A stretch of DNA of 10,080 nt from DATDYW01 sp964574865 (GTDB taxonomy: Bacteria > Patescibacteriota > Minisyncoccia > Phycocordibacterales > JAACPR01), in assembly GCA_964574865.1 (NCBI GenBank), contig CAZNOT010000021.1, forward strand, positions 1 through 10,080, in the 5' to 3' direction. The notes under the pieces are model-generated. The model was not told the DNA's origin and ran no database searches. It saw nothing but the letters and a program-made list of their open reading frames with translations. Each line of letters opens with the position of its first letter. The first letter of the stretch is position 1. A program made the translations under genes and the position numbers. This document shows, one piece after another, positions 1-4,511 of the stretch.

Positions 1-162
1 AGCCGCCCGTCCACGCAGGCGATGCTGCTCCGCTCGCTCGAAATCCTCCTGAAGCTCCTCCACCCGTTCGCGCCGTTCGTGACCGAGGAAATCTGGCGCG
101 ACCACCCGGCGCGGAAGGGGCTCTTGATGGGCGAGCGCTGGCCAACGCGAAGTAACAAGTAA
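1..162 (+). CDS. valS: Valyl-tRNA synthetase, C-terminal fragment
   Basis: This is the last 53 codons of a gene that enters from the left edge; frame 1 is open from base 1 to the TAA at 160-162. The fragment contains LLKLLHPFAPFVTEEIW, the characteristic helix of the anticodon-binding domain of class I synthetases, in the form usual for ValRS, followed by a GERWP segment that resembles the ValRS stretch near the C-terminus. ValRS charges tRNA-Val in the cytoplasm. The protein stops soon after this block, so the C-terminal coiled-coil arm found in many bacterial ValRS appears to be missing or very short. The last codons (TRSNK and stop) lie inside an inverted repeat. Leucyl- or isoleucyl-tRNA synthetase is a less likely alternative because the HPFAPFVTEEIW form favours ValRS. 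Confidence 0.85.
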   Translation, partial: SRPSTQAMLLRSLEILLKLLHPFAPFVTEEIWRDHPARKGLLMGERWPTRSNK

Positions 163-219
163 GAAGTTCGGGCCGGATCTCGGGACTTTTTACTTGCTAG
201 TTTTTACTTGTTACTTCGC
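147..219. repeat. 16-bp perfect inverted repeat at the valS 3' end
   Basis: GCGAAGTAACAAGTAA at 147-162 is the exact reverse complement of 204-219, with 41 bases between the arms. The left arm encodes the valS C-terminus and its stop codon; the right arm ends next to the prsW -10 box. TTTTTACTTG also occurs twice in direct orientation, at 187-196 and 201-210, so the left arm could partly pair with either copy. There is no T-run after the right arm, so this is not a standard intrinsic terminator, though it may still act as a transcript end structure for valS. Confidence 0.8.
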
Positions 220-228
220 TGGTAGAAT
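220..228 (+). promoter_or_regulatory. Extended -10 promoter of prsW
   Basis: TGGTAGAAT fits the extended -10 consensus (TGn plus TAGAAT). The hexamer at 223-228 is separated from the ATG at 238 by 9 bases, so transcription would start about at the start codon and give a leaderless mRNA. No convincing -35 box is visible; the region at the right distance is a run of T. Confidence 0.6.
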
Positions 229-237
229 TGCCCCAAC

Positions 238-1047
238 ATGGCCGGGCTAATAGACTCCATCACCGACCCCGCGCGCGCGGTCGAGCTCGCCGCGGCGATT
301 TGGCCGGCGGTTCTCGGCGGGCTCCTACCGGCGCTCGTGTGGCTCACCTTCTGGATGCGCGAGGACGACGCCCACCCCGAGCCGCGCCGCGCCGTCGTCA
401 CAACGTTTCTGCTCGGCGCGGCCGCGATTCCGGGCACAATGGTGATTCAGCTCGTCGTGTCGAAGCTGTTCCTCGGCGGCGTCGATATTCACGCCGCAGC
501 CGAGTGGGCGCCGGTCGCCGCGGTCGTCACGCTCGCAATCTGGGTGCTCGTCGAAGAGATCGTGAAGCTCGTCGCGGCCTACTCGGGCGGCCTATCGCGG
601 CGCGCGGCCGACGAGCCCATCGACGCGGCCGTCTACCTCATCGCCGCTGCGCTCGGCTTCTCGGCAGCCGAGAACTTCTTCTACGTCTTCAACGAGCTGT
701 TCTTCCACGGAGGGCAAGTGGCGGCGGCGATTATGACCGGCTCGACGCGCGCGGTCGGCGCGACGACGCTCCACGTGGCCGTGGCGGCGGTGCTCGGCGT
801 CTTCGGCGGTTACGCGCACTTCGCGACGCCGAAGACGCACCGGCTGCTCTGGGTCGCCGGCGTCACGCTCGTCTCCCTCTTGCACCTAGCCTTCAACGCG
901 CTCATAATCTTCGGCGGCAGCCAGTCCGCGAACGCCGCCGCTTTCGCCCTCGCCTGGAGCGCGTCCCTCGCCGCGATCGTCGCGCTCGAGAAGCTCAAGG
1001 CGATGCGCGTCGAGTCGTCCGCGCCCGCACCAACTGACGCTAACTAA
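238..1047 (+). CDS. prsW: PrsW-family intramembrane metalloprotease
   Basis: A 269-aa polytopic membrane protein with about seven hydrophobic segments. It carries the PrsW/CPBP-like signature elements in order: a VEEIVK motif with the glutamate pair E106-E107 at the end of a membrane helix, DEPIDAAVY at about 125-133, the AAENFFYV motif with E145-N146, H179 in the next helix, and HLAFN with H216. The glutamates and histidines are the expected metal-binding and catalytic residues. Family members such as B. subtilis PrsW cut anti-sigma factors or other membrane proteins; no anti-sigma factor is visible here, so the substrate is unknown. The ATG at 238 is chosen because a -10 box lies 9 bases before it and the reading frame upstream is non-coding. 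No Shine-Dalgarno is seen. hsp20 follows with a 1-bp gap, which suggests one transcript. Confidence 0.88.
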   Translation: MAGLIDSITDPARAVELAAAIWPAVLGGLLPALVWLTFWMREDDAHPEPRRAVVTTFLLGAAAIPGTMVIQLVVSKLFLGGVDIHAAAEWAPVAAVVTLAIWVLVEEIVKLVAAYSGGLSRRAADEPIDAAVYLIAAALGFSAAENFFYVFNELFFHGGQVAAAIMTGSTRAVGATTLHVAVAAVLGVFGGYAHFATPKTHRLLWVAGVTLVSLLHLAFNALIIFGGSQSANAAAFALAWSASLAAIVALEKLKAMRVESSAPAPTDAN

Positions 1048-1048
1048 C

Positions 1049-1582
1049 GTGGCCAAAAAACGATCCTTCTTCGAAAGACTAACCGGCGCCGTCAGGCTCG
1101 ACGACGAAGACGATTTCGACGTCCCCGCCGGCGAGTACGCCCCGGCCGTCGCCCACTACGAGGACGAGGCCACGCGCCGCGCGAGCCCGCGGCACACCCA
1201 CGCCATCGACCCGCGCGGCGCGCGCGGCCACCTCGCGGCGCCGGAGGACCTCGAGGGCGAGCTCGGCGTCGACTTGATCGACACCCCCGACTCGGTCATC
1301 GTGCGCGCCATGGTCGCCGGCGTGCGCCCCTCTAACCTAGATATTCAAATCAGCCGACAGTCGGTCACCATCCGCGGATCGCGCGAGGAGGAGAGCTTCT
1401 CGTCGTCCGAGGACCACGTCGTCCGCGAGCTCTACTGGGGCGTTTTTTCGCGCACCGTCGATCTGCCGGCGGAAGTCGACATCGAGTCTGCGGTCGCAAA
1501 GGAGAAGAACGGGCTACTGACGATCGTGATGCCGAAGGTGGATAAGGAGCGGAGGGCGAAATTGTCGGTGAAGCCTGAGTAA
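1049..1582 (+). CDS. hsp20: Hsp20/alpha-crystallin small heat shock protein
   Basis: A 177-aa soluble ATP-independent chaperone that would hold unfolded proteins. Residues 1-70 form a charged, low-complexity N-terminal arm. Residues about 71-170 match the alpha-crystallin domain: strand pattern VDLIDTPDSVIVRAMVAGV, NLDIQISRQSVTIRG, a FSRTVDLPAEVD block (133-144) and the family hallmark KNGLLTIVMPK at 153-163. The C-terminal LSV (172-174) is a weak stand-in for the usual I-x-I tail motif. The start is GTG at 1049, one base after the prsW stop; there is no Shine-Dalgarno, so translation probably depends on coupling to prsW. Pairing with a membrane protease suggests a shared role in membrane or envelope protein quality control (inference). 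A 29-bp hairpin ends the transcript. Confidence 0.93.
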   Translation: MAKKRSFFERLTGAVRLDDEDDFDVPAGEYAPAVAHYEDEATRRASPRHTHAIDPRGARGHLAAPEDLEGELGVDLIDTPDSVIVRAMVAGVRPSNLDIQISRQSVTIRGSREEESFSSSEDHVVRELYWGVFSRTVDLPAEVDIESAVAKEKNGLLTIVMPKVDKERRAKLSVKPE

Positions 1583-1639
1583 GTAGAAAAAGATTAGGGG
1601 GGTTCCGCCTACGGCGGTGAGTCGGTGTCTCCTTGATTG

Positions 1640-1701
1640 CCGGCACAGACAGAAAGACTCGGCGCCCCGCGAGGGGCGCCGAGTCTTTCTGTCTGTGCCG
1701 G
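1640..1701. terminator. 29-bp perfect hairpin, shared terminator of hsp20 and tRNA-Thr
   Basis: The arms 1640-1668 and 1673-1701 are perfectly complementary and enclose a GCGA loop (a GNRA tetraloop on the plus strand). The core GGCGCC-rich stem is flanked by AGAAAGACTC on the left and GAGTCTTTCT on the right, so each strand has a pyrimidine tract after the GC core and termination can work both ways. The right arm includes the last six bases of tRNA-Thr (1696-1701), making the structure much longer than a normal terminator. A small CCGCC/GGCGG hairpin lies just upstream at 1605-1617. Confidence 0.85.
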
Positions 1702-1768
1702 GGACCAGATTTGAACAGGTGACCCACCGCTTACAAGGCGGTTGCTCTACCAACTGAGCTACCCCGGC
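1696..1768 (-). tRNA. tRNA-Thr (anticodon UGU)
   Basis: The minus strand folds into a 73-nt cloverleaf: acceptor GCCGGGG/CCCCGGC, D-arm GCTC/GAGC with AGTTGGTA loop, anticodon stem ACCGC/GCGGT, loop CTTGTAA, T-loop TTCAAAT. The anticodon is at plus positions 1733-1735 and reads UGU, decoding ACA and other Thr codons. The T-stem ACCTG/CTGGT contains one U52-U62 mismatch. The discriminator is A and no CCA is encoded, so CCA must be added by a nucleotidyltransferase. It lies 12 bp after the stop of the 109-aa gene on the same strand and may be cotranscribed with it. The 3' end is built into a 29-bp hairpin. Confidence 0.95.
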
Positions 1769-1780
1769 AATGTTCGGATC

Positions 1781-2110
1781 CTACCTCTTCGCGTCGGTCG
1801 TGGTTCCACCCGTGAAGCTGCCCAGGAAGTCGTCCCAAGCGTCCCTCCAGCTGTCCGCGAAGCTCTGCTTGAAGTTTGTGACAACCCCAGCGCCCTCCTG
1901 AATCTTCTGCGCGGTCGCGGTGATCGCCTCAAGGTACGGCTTGAGCCAAACGAAGGCGCCGAGCGCGAGGCCTGCGTACACCAGCCACTTGAGGACTGAA
2001 CCGTACGTAGCGTAGCGCATCCGCCGGTCGATGCGCCGGATCATTTTGCCCTGCGCATCGAGCTCTTCCTGAATGTGGTAGAGGCTGGGCGCCTCTTCGT
2101 GCTGGCTCAC
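1781..2110 (-). CDS. Small single-pass membrane protein, 109 aa
   Basis: I do not recognise a named family. The 109-aa product has a charged N-terminal part (about 1-38) rich in Glu, Lys and Arg that could form an amphipathic or coiled-coil helix (QEELDAQGKMIRRIDRRM). One hydrophobic segment follows at about 41-56 (LKWLVYAGLALGAFVW), then a helical Ala-rich stretch and a C-terminal tail with several Asp, Trp and Phe residues. The Arg-rich side before the membrane segment suggests an N-in, C-out orientation. The start is GTG at 2108-2110, chosen because an extended -10 box (TGGTAACCT) lies 7 bases upstream, which makes the mRNA leaderless. tRNA-Thr follows after 12 bp. Its own promoter and membrane layout argue that it is a real gene. 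Confidence 0.72.
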   Translation of the reverse strand: MSQHEEAPSLYHIQEELDAQGKMIRRIDRRMRYATYGSVLKWLVYAGLALGAFVWLKPYLEAITATAQKIQEGAGVVTNFKQSFADSWRDAWDDFLGSFTGGTTTDAKR

Positions 2111-2117
2111 AGACGAG

Positions 2118-2126
2118 AGGTTACCA
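2118..2126 (-). promoter_or_regulatory. Extended -10 promoter of the 109-aa gene
   Basis: On the minus strand this reads TGGTAACCT, with the hexamer TAACCT 7 bases before the GTG start at 2110. The surrounding 13 bases (2115-2127) are the exact reverse complement of the tRNA-Arg promoter at 2294-2306. The distance implies transcription starting at the start codon itself. Confidence 0.55.
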
Positions 2127-2294
2127 CGAGGCCGCGGGGCGGAAAAGGCCGCTCGCCTGACGCGCTCGAGCGCCGGCTGCCGGACGAGCGCCGCCTACGT
2201 GAGATCAGAAAAGTAGACTGCTCCGAGCGGGCCGTCCGCGGCGAGCCGGGTAGATCTGTGGCCGCGATGAGCGTCGCAGCCAAGCCGGACGCTG

Positions 2295-2303
2295 TGGTAA
2301 CCT
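2295..2303 (+). promoter_or_regulatory. Extended -10 promoter of tRNA-Arg
   Basis: TGGTAACCT on the plus strand, within the 13-mer GTGGTAACCTCTC (2294-2306). The hexamer ends 10 bases before the mature tRNA 5' end at 2314, so the precursor would have a 5' leader of only about 3 nt. The roughly 165 bp between this box and the oppositely facing copy at 2115-2127 contain no convincing gene. Confidence 0.55.
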
Positions 2304-2313
2304 CTCCCCCGCC

Positions 2314-2385
2314 GCCCCTGTAGTTCAATGGATAGAACGGCTCACTCCTAACGAGCAAATCCACGTTCGATTCGTGGTGGGGGCA
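2314..2385 (+). tRNA. tRNA-Arg (anticodon CCU)
   Basis: A 72-nt cloverleaf: acceptor GCCCCTG/TGGGGGC (with two G-U type pairs at the inner end), D-arm GTTC/GAAC with AATGGATA loop, anticodon loop CTCCTAA with CCU at 2347-2349 decoding AGG, variable loop AAAT, T-arm CCACG/CGTGG with loop TTCGATT, discriminator A. The anticodon stem GCTCA/CGAGC has an A31-C39 mismatch beside the loop. CCA is not encoded. The last four bases are the start of a perfect 46-bp palindrome. Confidence 0.93.
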
Positions 2386-2427
2386 CATTTCACAGCCGCG
2401 GCGTACGCCGCGGCTGTGAAATGTGCC
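2382..2427. repeat. Perfect 46-bp palindrome fused to the tRNA-Arg 3' end
   Basis: Bases 2382-2404 and 2405-2427 are exact reverse complements with no spacer; the centre is GCGTACGC. The left arm begins with GGCA, the 3' end of tRNA-Arg, and continues into CATTTCACAGCCGCGG. In RNA it would form a very stable hairpin with a tiny loop, starting inside the tRNA acceptor stem. No T-run follows, so it is not a classical terminator by itself. Confidence 0.9.
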
Positions 2428-2533
2428 GGCCGCAGCGCAGCCGAGTCGGCGAGGCTCGGCGAGTGTCCGAAGCGAGCCGGCGCGAGGCGGGGTCGCGAGG
2501 CCCGAGCGCGACGGCGCGAGGGAACTCGTGACC
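2428..2533 (+). other. GCGAG-rich trailer between the palindrome and the terminator
   Basis: About 100 bp with no believable ORF. GCGAG occurs six times (2449, 2459, 2472, 2482, 2495 and 2516). CGAGT at 2460-2464 can pair with ACTCG at 2524-2528, and TCC at 2466-2468 can extend this with GGG at 2520-2522 (one T-G wobble) after one mismatch, closing a roughly 70-nt domain. Because the palindrome before it has no T-run, the tRNA-Arg transcript probably reads through this region to the terminator at 2544-2573. It could be a structured trailer, a small RNA or a dispersed repeat. Confidence 0.4.
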
Positions 2534-2535
2534 AC

Positions 2536-2573
2536 AAAAAGCGGCGGCGCCCAGAGGGCGCCGCTCTATTTTT
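2536..2573. terminator. Two-way intrinsic terminator
   Basis: A 9-bp perfect stem GCGGCGCCC (2544-2552) and GGGCGCCGC (2556-2564) with an AGA loop. The plus strand is followed by TCTATTTTT and the minus strand ends in TTTTTG after a few extra GC bases. It would end the plus-strand tRNA-Arg unit and the minus-strand grx unit. Confidence 0.88.
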
Positions 2574-2590
2574 CTGACCCGAGAGGTCGG

Positions 2591-2839
2591 CTACGCCGTG
2601 GCCGCGCCGAGGCCCAAGAGCTCGGTGAGCTTCTCCTCGTCGAAGCCGACGACGATGTCGCCCTCGATATCGATGACGGGCACGCCCATCTGGCCAGACT
2701 TCTCGATCATTTCCTCGCGCATTGCCTGGTCCTGGGAAACGTCGTGGTTGGTAAACTCGACGTTATGCTTGGCGAAGAACTCCTTCGTCATGTTGCAGTA
2801 CTGGCAGGACGGGGTCGAGTAGATGGAAACCTTCTTCAT
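2591..2839 (-). CDS. Glutaredoxin/NrdH-like thiol-disulfide oxidoreductase
   Basis: An 82-aa protein with the full thioredoxin fold of a small glutaredoxin. The redox motif CQYC is at residues 12-15 after the first strand (KKVSIYSTP), the cis-proline is P54 in GVPVI, and GFDEEKL at about 65-71 is the usual glutathione or partner-binding end of the fold. It would reduce disulfides in the cytoplasm, for example in ribonucleotide reductase or oxidised proteins. The CQYC sequence is closer to the Grx/NrdH group of uncharacterised small glutaredoxins than to classical CPYC Grx, so the electron donor (glutathione or thioredoxin reductase) cannot be told. A TGCTAAATT box 21 bases upstream gives it its own promoter although the FtsB-like gene lies 62 bp upstream on the same strand. 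Confidence 0.93.
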   Translation of the reverse strand: MKKVSIYSTPSCQYCNMTKEFFAKHNVEFTNHDVSQDQAMREEMIEKSGQMGVPVIDIEGDIVVGFDEEKLTELLGLGAATA

Positions 2840-2860
2840 TTTGGTGTGGGAGACCGGTTA

Positions 2861-2869
2861 AATTTAGCA
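2861..2869 (-). promoter_or_regulatory. Extended -10 promoter of the glutaredoxin gene
   Basis: The minus strand reads TGCTAAATT, a good extended -10. It is 21 bases before the ATG at 2839, giving a leader of about 14 nt with no Shine-Dalgarno (CCGGTCTCCCACACCAAA precedes the ATG). No matching -35 box is visible. Confidence 0.5.
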
Positions 2870-2901
2870 GTAGCCGAACAATTTTACCCGGGCGGAAGGC
2901 G

Positions 2902-3288
2902 CTAGTCGAGCAAGCCCCAGAGGTTGCGGTAGGAGGACCGGGCCGGCAGGGCCGCCGCGGCGGCCGCCTCCTGCCGCGGAACGATCACGACGACCTCCTC
3001 GCCCGGCGCGGCGACGTTCAGGCTCGCCCGGAGGCGCTTCTCGATGCCCGCGGGGGTCGCCAGGGCGGCCGCGTCCCCCTCCACCGCGCCGAGGCTCTCC
3101 TCGAGCTCCGCGAGCTCGCCCTCGACCTTCTCGCGAGCCGATGCGGCCTCCCGGTAGCTCTGGTACATGCCCCAGCTAGCCCGGCCGACGAGGAACGCGA
3201 GGCCGAGGAGCGCCAGCGTGAGCAGGCGCGAACCTAGGGCGCGCCTGAGGCGGCGGCGGCTCTCGAAATCGGCTCTGGCGTCTCGCAT
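2902..3288 (-). CDS. FtsB/DivIC-like septum formation initiator
   Basis: A 128-aa bitopic membrane protein. An Arg-rich cytoplasmic N-terminus (about 1-20) precedes one membrane helix (about 21-39, LLTLALLGLAFLVGRASW). A heptad-rich coiled coil runs from about 44 to 75 (REAASAREKVEGELAELEESL). The next block, TPAGIEKRLRASLNVAAPGEEVVVIV, matches the conserved end of the FtsB/DivIC family, in which an IE..AR..L segment is followed by PGE and a beta strand. These proteins bridge FtsL and FtsQ in the divisome and act outside the cytoplasmic membrane. No ftsL or other division gene is in the window. The Ala-rich tail is not conserved. No clear promoter is seen; the gene is divergent from the 35-aa peptide gene with 64 bp between them. 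Confidence 0.75.
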   Translation of the reverse strand: MRDARADFESRRRLRRALGSRLLTLALLGLAFLVGRASWGMYQSYREAASAREKVEGELAELEESLGAVEGDAAALATPAGIEKRLRASLNVAAPGEEVVVIVPRQEAAAAAALPARSSYRNLWGLLD

Positions 3289-3315
3289 GGTGAGTGGTCT
3301 GGTAGGCCCGGAACC

Positions 3316-3343
3316 TCGACAAAGCTGCCCGGATGGCTAGAAT
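3316..3343 (+). promoter_or_regulatory. Promoter of the 35-aa peptide gene
   Basis: TCGACA at 3316-3321 (5 of 6 matches to TTGACA) is followed after 16 bp by TAGAAT at 3338-3343. The -10 box is 9 bases from the ATG at 3353, the same distance as at prsW and lepA, which points to a leaderless mRNA. Confidence 0.65.
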
Positions 3344-3352
3344 CCTACCACC

Positions 3353-3460
3353 ATGCTTTTCACCAAACGCGGCCAGTCCATCCTTGTCCCGATTTTCAAG
3401 ATTGTCGCGGCGGTGACGATTTTGGGCATGCTGGGACTGACGGCAGTGGGGCTGTTCTAG
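3353..3460 (+). CDS. 35-aa hydrophobic peptide, probable membrane microprotein
   Basis: A short ORF from ATG 3353 to TAG 3460. The product starts MLFTKRGQSILVPIFKIV and continues with a hydrophobic helix (AAVTILGMLGLTAVGLF) to the end: a short basic N-terminus, then one membrane segment of about 23 residues. I do not recognise a family. Three things support it as a real gene: a good -35/-10 promoter 9 bases upstream of the ATG, a strong intrinsic terminator 22 bp after the stop, and a peptide composition (K, R, then a clean membrane helix) that random GC-rich sequence rarely gives. The lower GC and varied codons also differ from the shadow frames nearby. It may be an accessory subunit of a membrane complex or a type I toxin-like peptide; neither is shown. 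Confidence 0.68.
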   Translation: MLFTKRGQSILVPIFKIVAAVTILGMLGLTAVGLF

Positions 3461-3482
3461 GTCTCCGATCTGCCAGGGCAGA

Positions 3483-3509
3483 GGCCGCGCCCTCCGGGCG
3501 CGGCCTTTT
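3483..3509 (+). terminator. Intrinsic terminator of the 35-aa peptide gene
   Basis: GGCCGCGCCC (3483-3492) pairs perfectly with GGGCGCGGCC (3496-3505) around a 3-base loop and is followed by TTTT. The last T bases are part of the -35 box of the next gene. Confidence 0.88.
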
Positions 3510-3536
3510 GACATAGCGCAAAAATAGTTTTAAGTT
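3508..3536 (+). promoter_or_regulatory. Promoter of the 295-aa membrane protein gene
   Basis: A perfect TTGACA at 3508-3513, a 17-bp spacer and TAAGTT at 3531-3536 (a weak -10). The expected start near 3543 gives a 5' leader of about 28 nt that is rich in A and C, has no Shine-Dalgarno and should be unstructured. Confidence 0.6.
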
Positions 3537-3570
3537 CAAACAGAACCTCAACCCTACAACCGAACAATAC

Positions 3571-4458
3571 ATGAACGAAAGCCCCACCATCGCGGCGCCC
3601 GACGCGGCGCCAATCCTGCTCAAGAAAATCGGCAGCGCCATCTTCGCCGCCATCGACAGCGCCACATTCACGGCGATTAGCTTCAGCGTCGCGGCGCTGA
3701 CTTACCTCATCTTCCTAGGCTTCGGCAACGGGGCGCACGGGCAGTGGCCCGACGGAGCCTTCATCGTCTTCGCGTGGCTCTGCATCACTCTCCCGTGGAT
3801 CATGGCTCTGGATGCGCGCAAATACCGCTACCGATCGATCTGCGAGCGCTTCGAGAACGAGCGCCTGCACCGTGCCGCGCTCTGGTGGTCGGGGGTAAAG
3901 GGAAGCCGCCGCGGGCACCTAGCCTGCTGGCCGCTGCTCCTCGCGCTCTTCTGGTCTTCGACCGAAATGCAGTACTCGGCGCCCGGGGCGGACGGAATAA
4001 CAAGCGGGTGCGGCGAGTACCTCCTCCGCGTCAACGGCGTCGTGCTGTCGAAAGAAAACTCGTCCGCCCGCGCCCTGCCGTGGCACCTCGAGTGGGTGCC
4101 GGTCCAGACGAACCTCGCCGCATCGACGAGGGCAACATCGTTGGACGGGATCAAGTTCGGCGCGACCGTGACGGCTGACCTAGCGCTCGGCGATGATTCC
4201 CGCCTGTGGCCGTGGCAGAACGACGGTCTTAGCGACAAGTACCCGAAGGCTGCGAGAGCGCTCCAGAAAGCCGCCGAATCTGCGGTCGCCAAGATGGAGT
4301 CCCGCTCGATTAACCAGGGCACGTTCGCGCTCGCGATCGACACGGCGCTCGCCCTCGATTTGCGGGAAGCTGGCCTGCGCCCGAACGGCAAGATCTCCGT
4401 GAGCCTCGAGCCGTACTTCGACGGCAGCGAGACTAAGCTCGGGGCCGAGAAAAAGTGA
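3571..4458 (+). CDS. Uncharacterised membrane protein, 295 aa
   Basis: I do not recognise this protein with certainty. It has a short N-terminal segment, membrane helices at about 31-52 (FTAISFSVAALTYLIFLGFG) and 62-80, a basic cytoplasmic loop (DARKYRYRS, then GSRRG), and a third helix at about 115-131. A soluble domain of about 160 residues follows, predicted outside the membrane if the basic loop is inside. The domain alternates beta-like stretches (EYLLRVNGVVLS, IKFGATVTADLAL), an Ala/Lys helix (PKAARALQKAAESAVAKM) and a final beta strand (GKISVSLEPYF). This order loosely recalls SPFH/prohibitin domains, but that is only a guess. The ATG at 3571 follows a promoter, and the gene ends 12 bp before a strong terminator, so it is a single-gene unit. 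Confidence 0.75.
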   Translation: MNESPTIAAPDAAPILLKKIGSAIFAAIDSATFTAISFSVAALTYLIFLGFGNGAHGQWPDGAFIVFAWLCITLPWIMALDARKYRYRSICERFENERLHRAALWWSGVKGSRRGHLACWPLLLALFWSSTEMQYSAPGADGITSGCGEYLLRVNGVVLSKENSSARALPWHLEWVPVQTNLAASTRATSLDGIKFGATVTADLALGDDSRLWPWQNDGLSDKYPKAARALQKAAESAVAKMESRSINQGTFALAIDTALALDLREAGLRPNGKISVSLEPYFDGSETKLGAEKK

Positions 4459-4470
4459 CCCAAACCGTCC

Positions 4471-4500
4471 GGCCGGTTCGCGCGAGCGAACCGGCCTTTT
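4471..4500 (+). terminator. Intrinsic terminator of the 295-aa gene
   Basis: GGCCGGTTCGC (4471-4481) pairs perfectly with 4486-4496 around a GCGA tetraloop, followed by TTTT. It is placed between convergent genes (the 295-aa gene and lepA), but the minus strand has only weak T bases after it. Confidence 0.9.
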
Positions 4501-4511
4501 CCTATCTCTAC

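Noticed and set aside
228..1037. 269-aa frame overlapping prsW in another frame
   Set aside because: The Arg-rich low-complexity translation has no motif, while the prsW frame has all family motifs and a promoter.
1640..1701. Inverted copy of the tRNA-Thr tail as an integration (att) site
   Set aside because: No integrase, no direct repeat of the tRNA end and no foreign gene block nearby; a hairpin explanation is enough.
2428..2533. CRISPR-like or repeat array from repeated GCGAG
   Set aside because: The copies are only 5 bp and irregularly spaced, with no constant repeat length and no cas genes.
2107..2535. 142-aa minus-strand frame, and a 70-aa frame, across tRNA-Arg
   Set aside because: They read through the tRNA gene and the palindrome in antisense and have no recognisable features.
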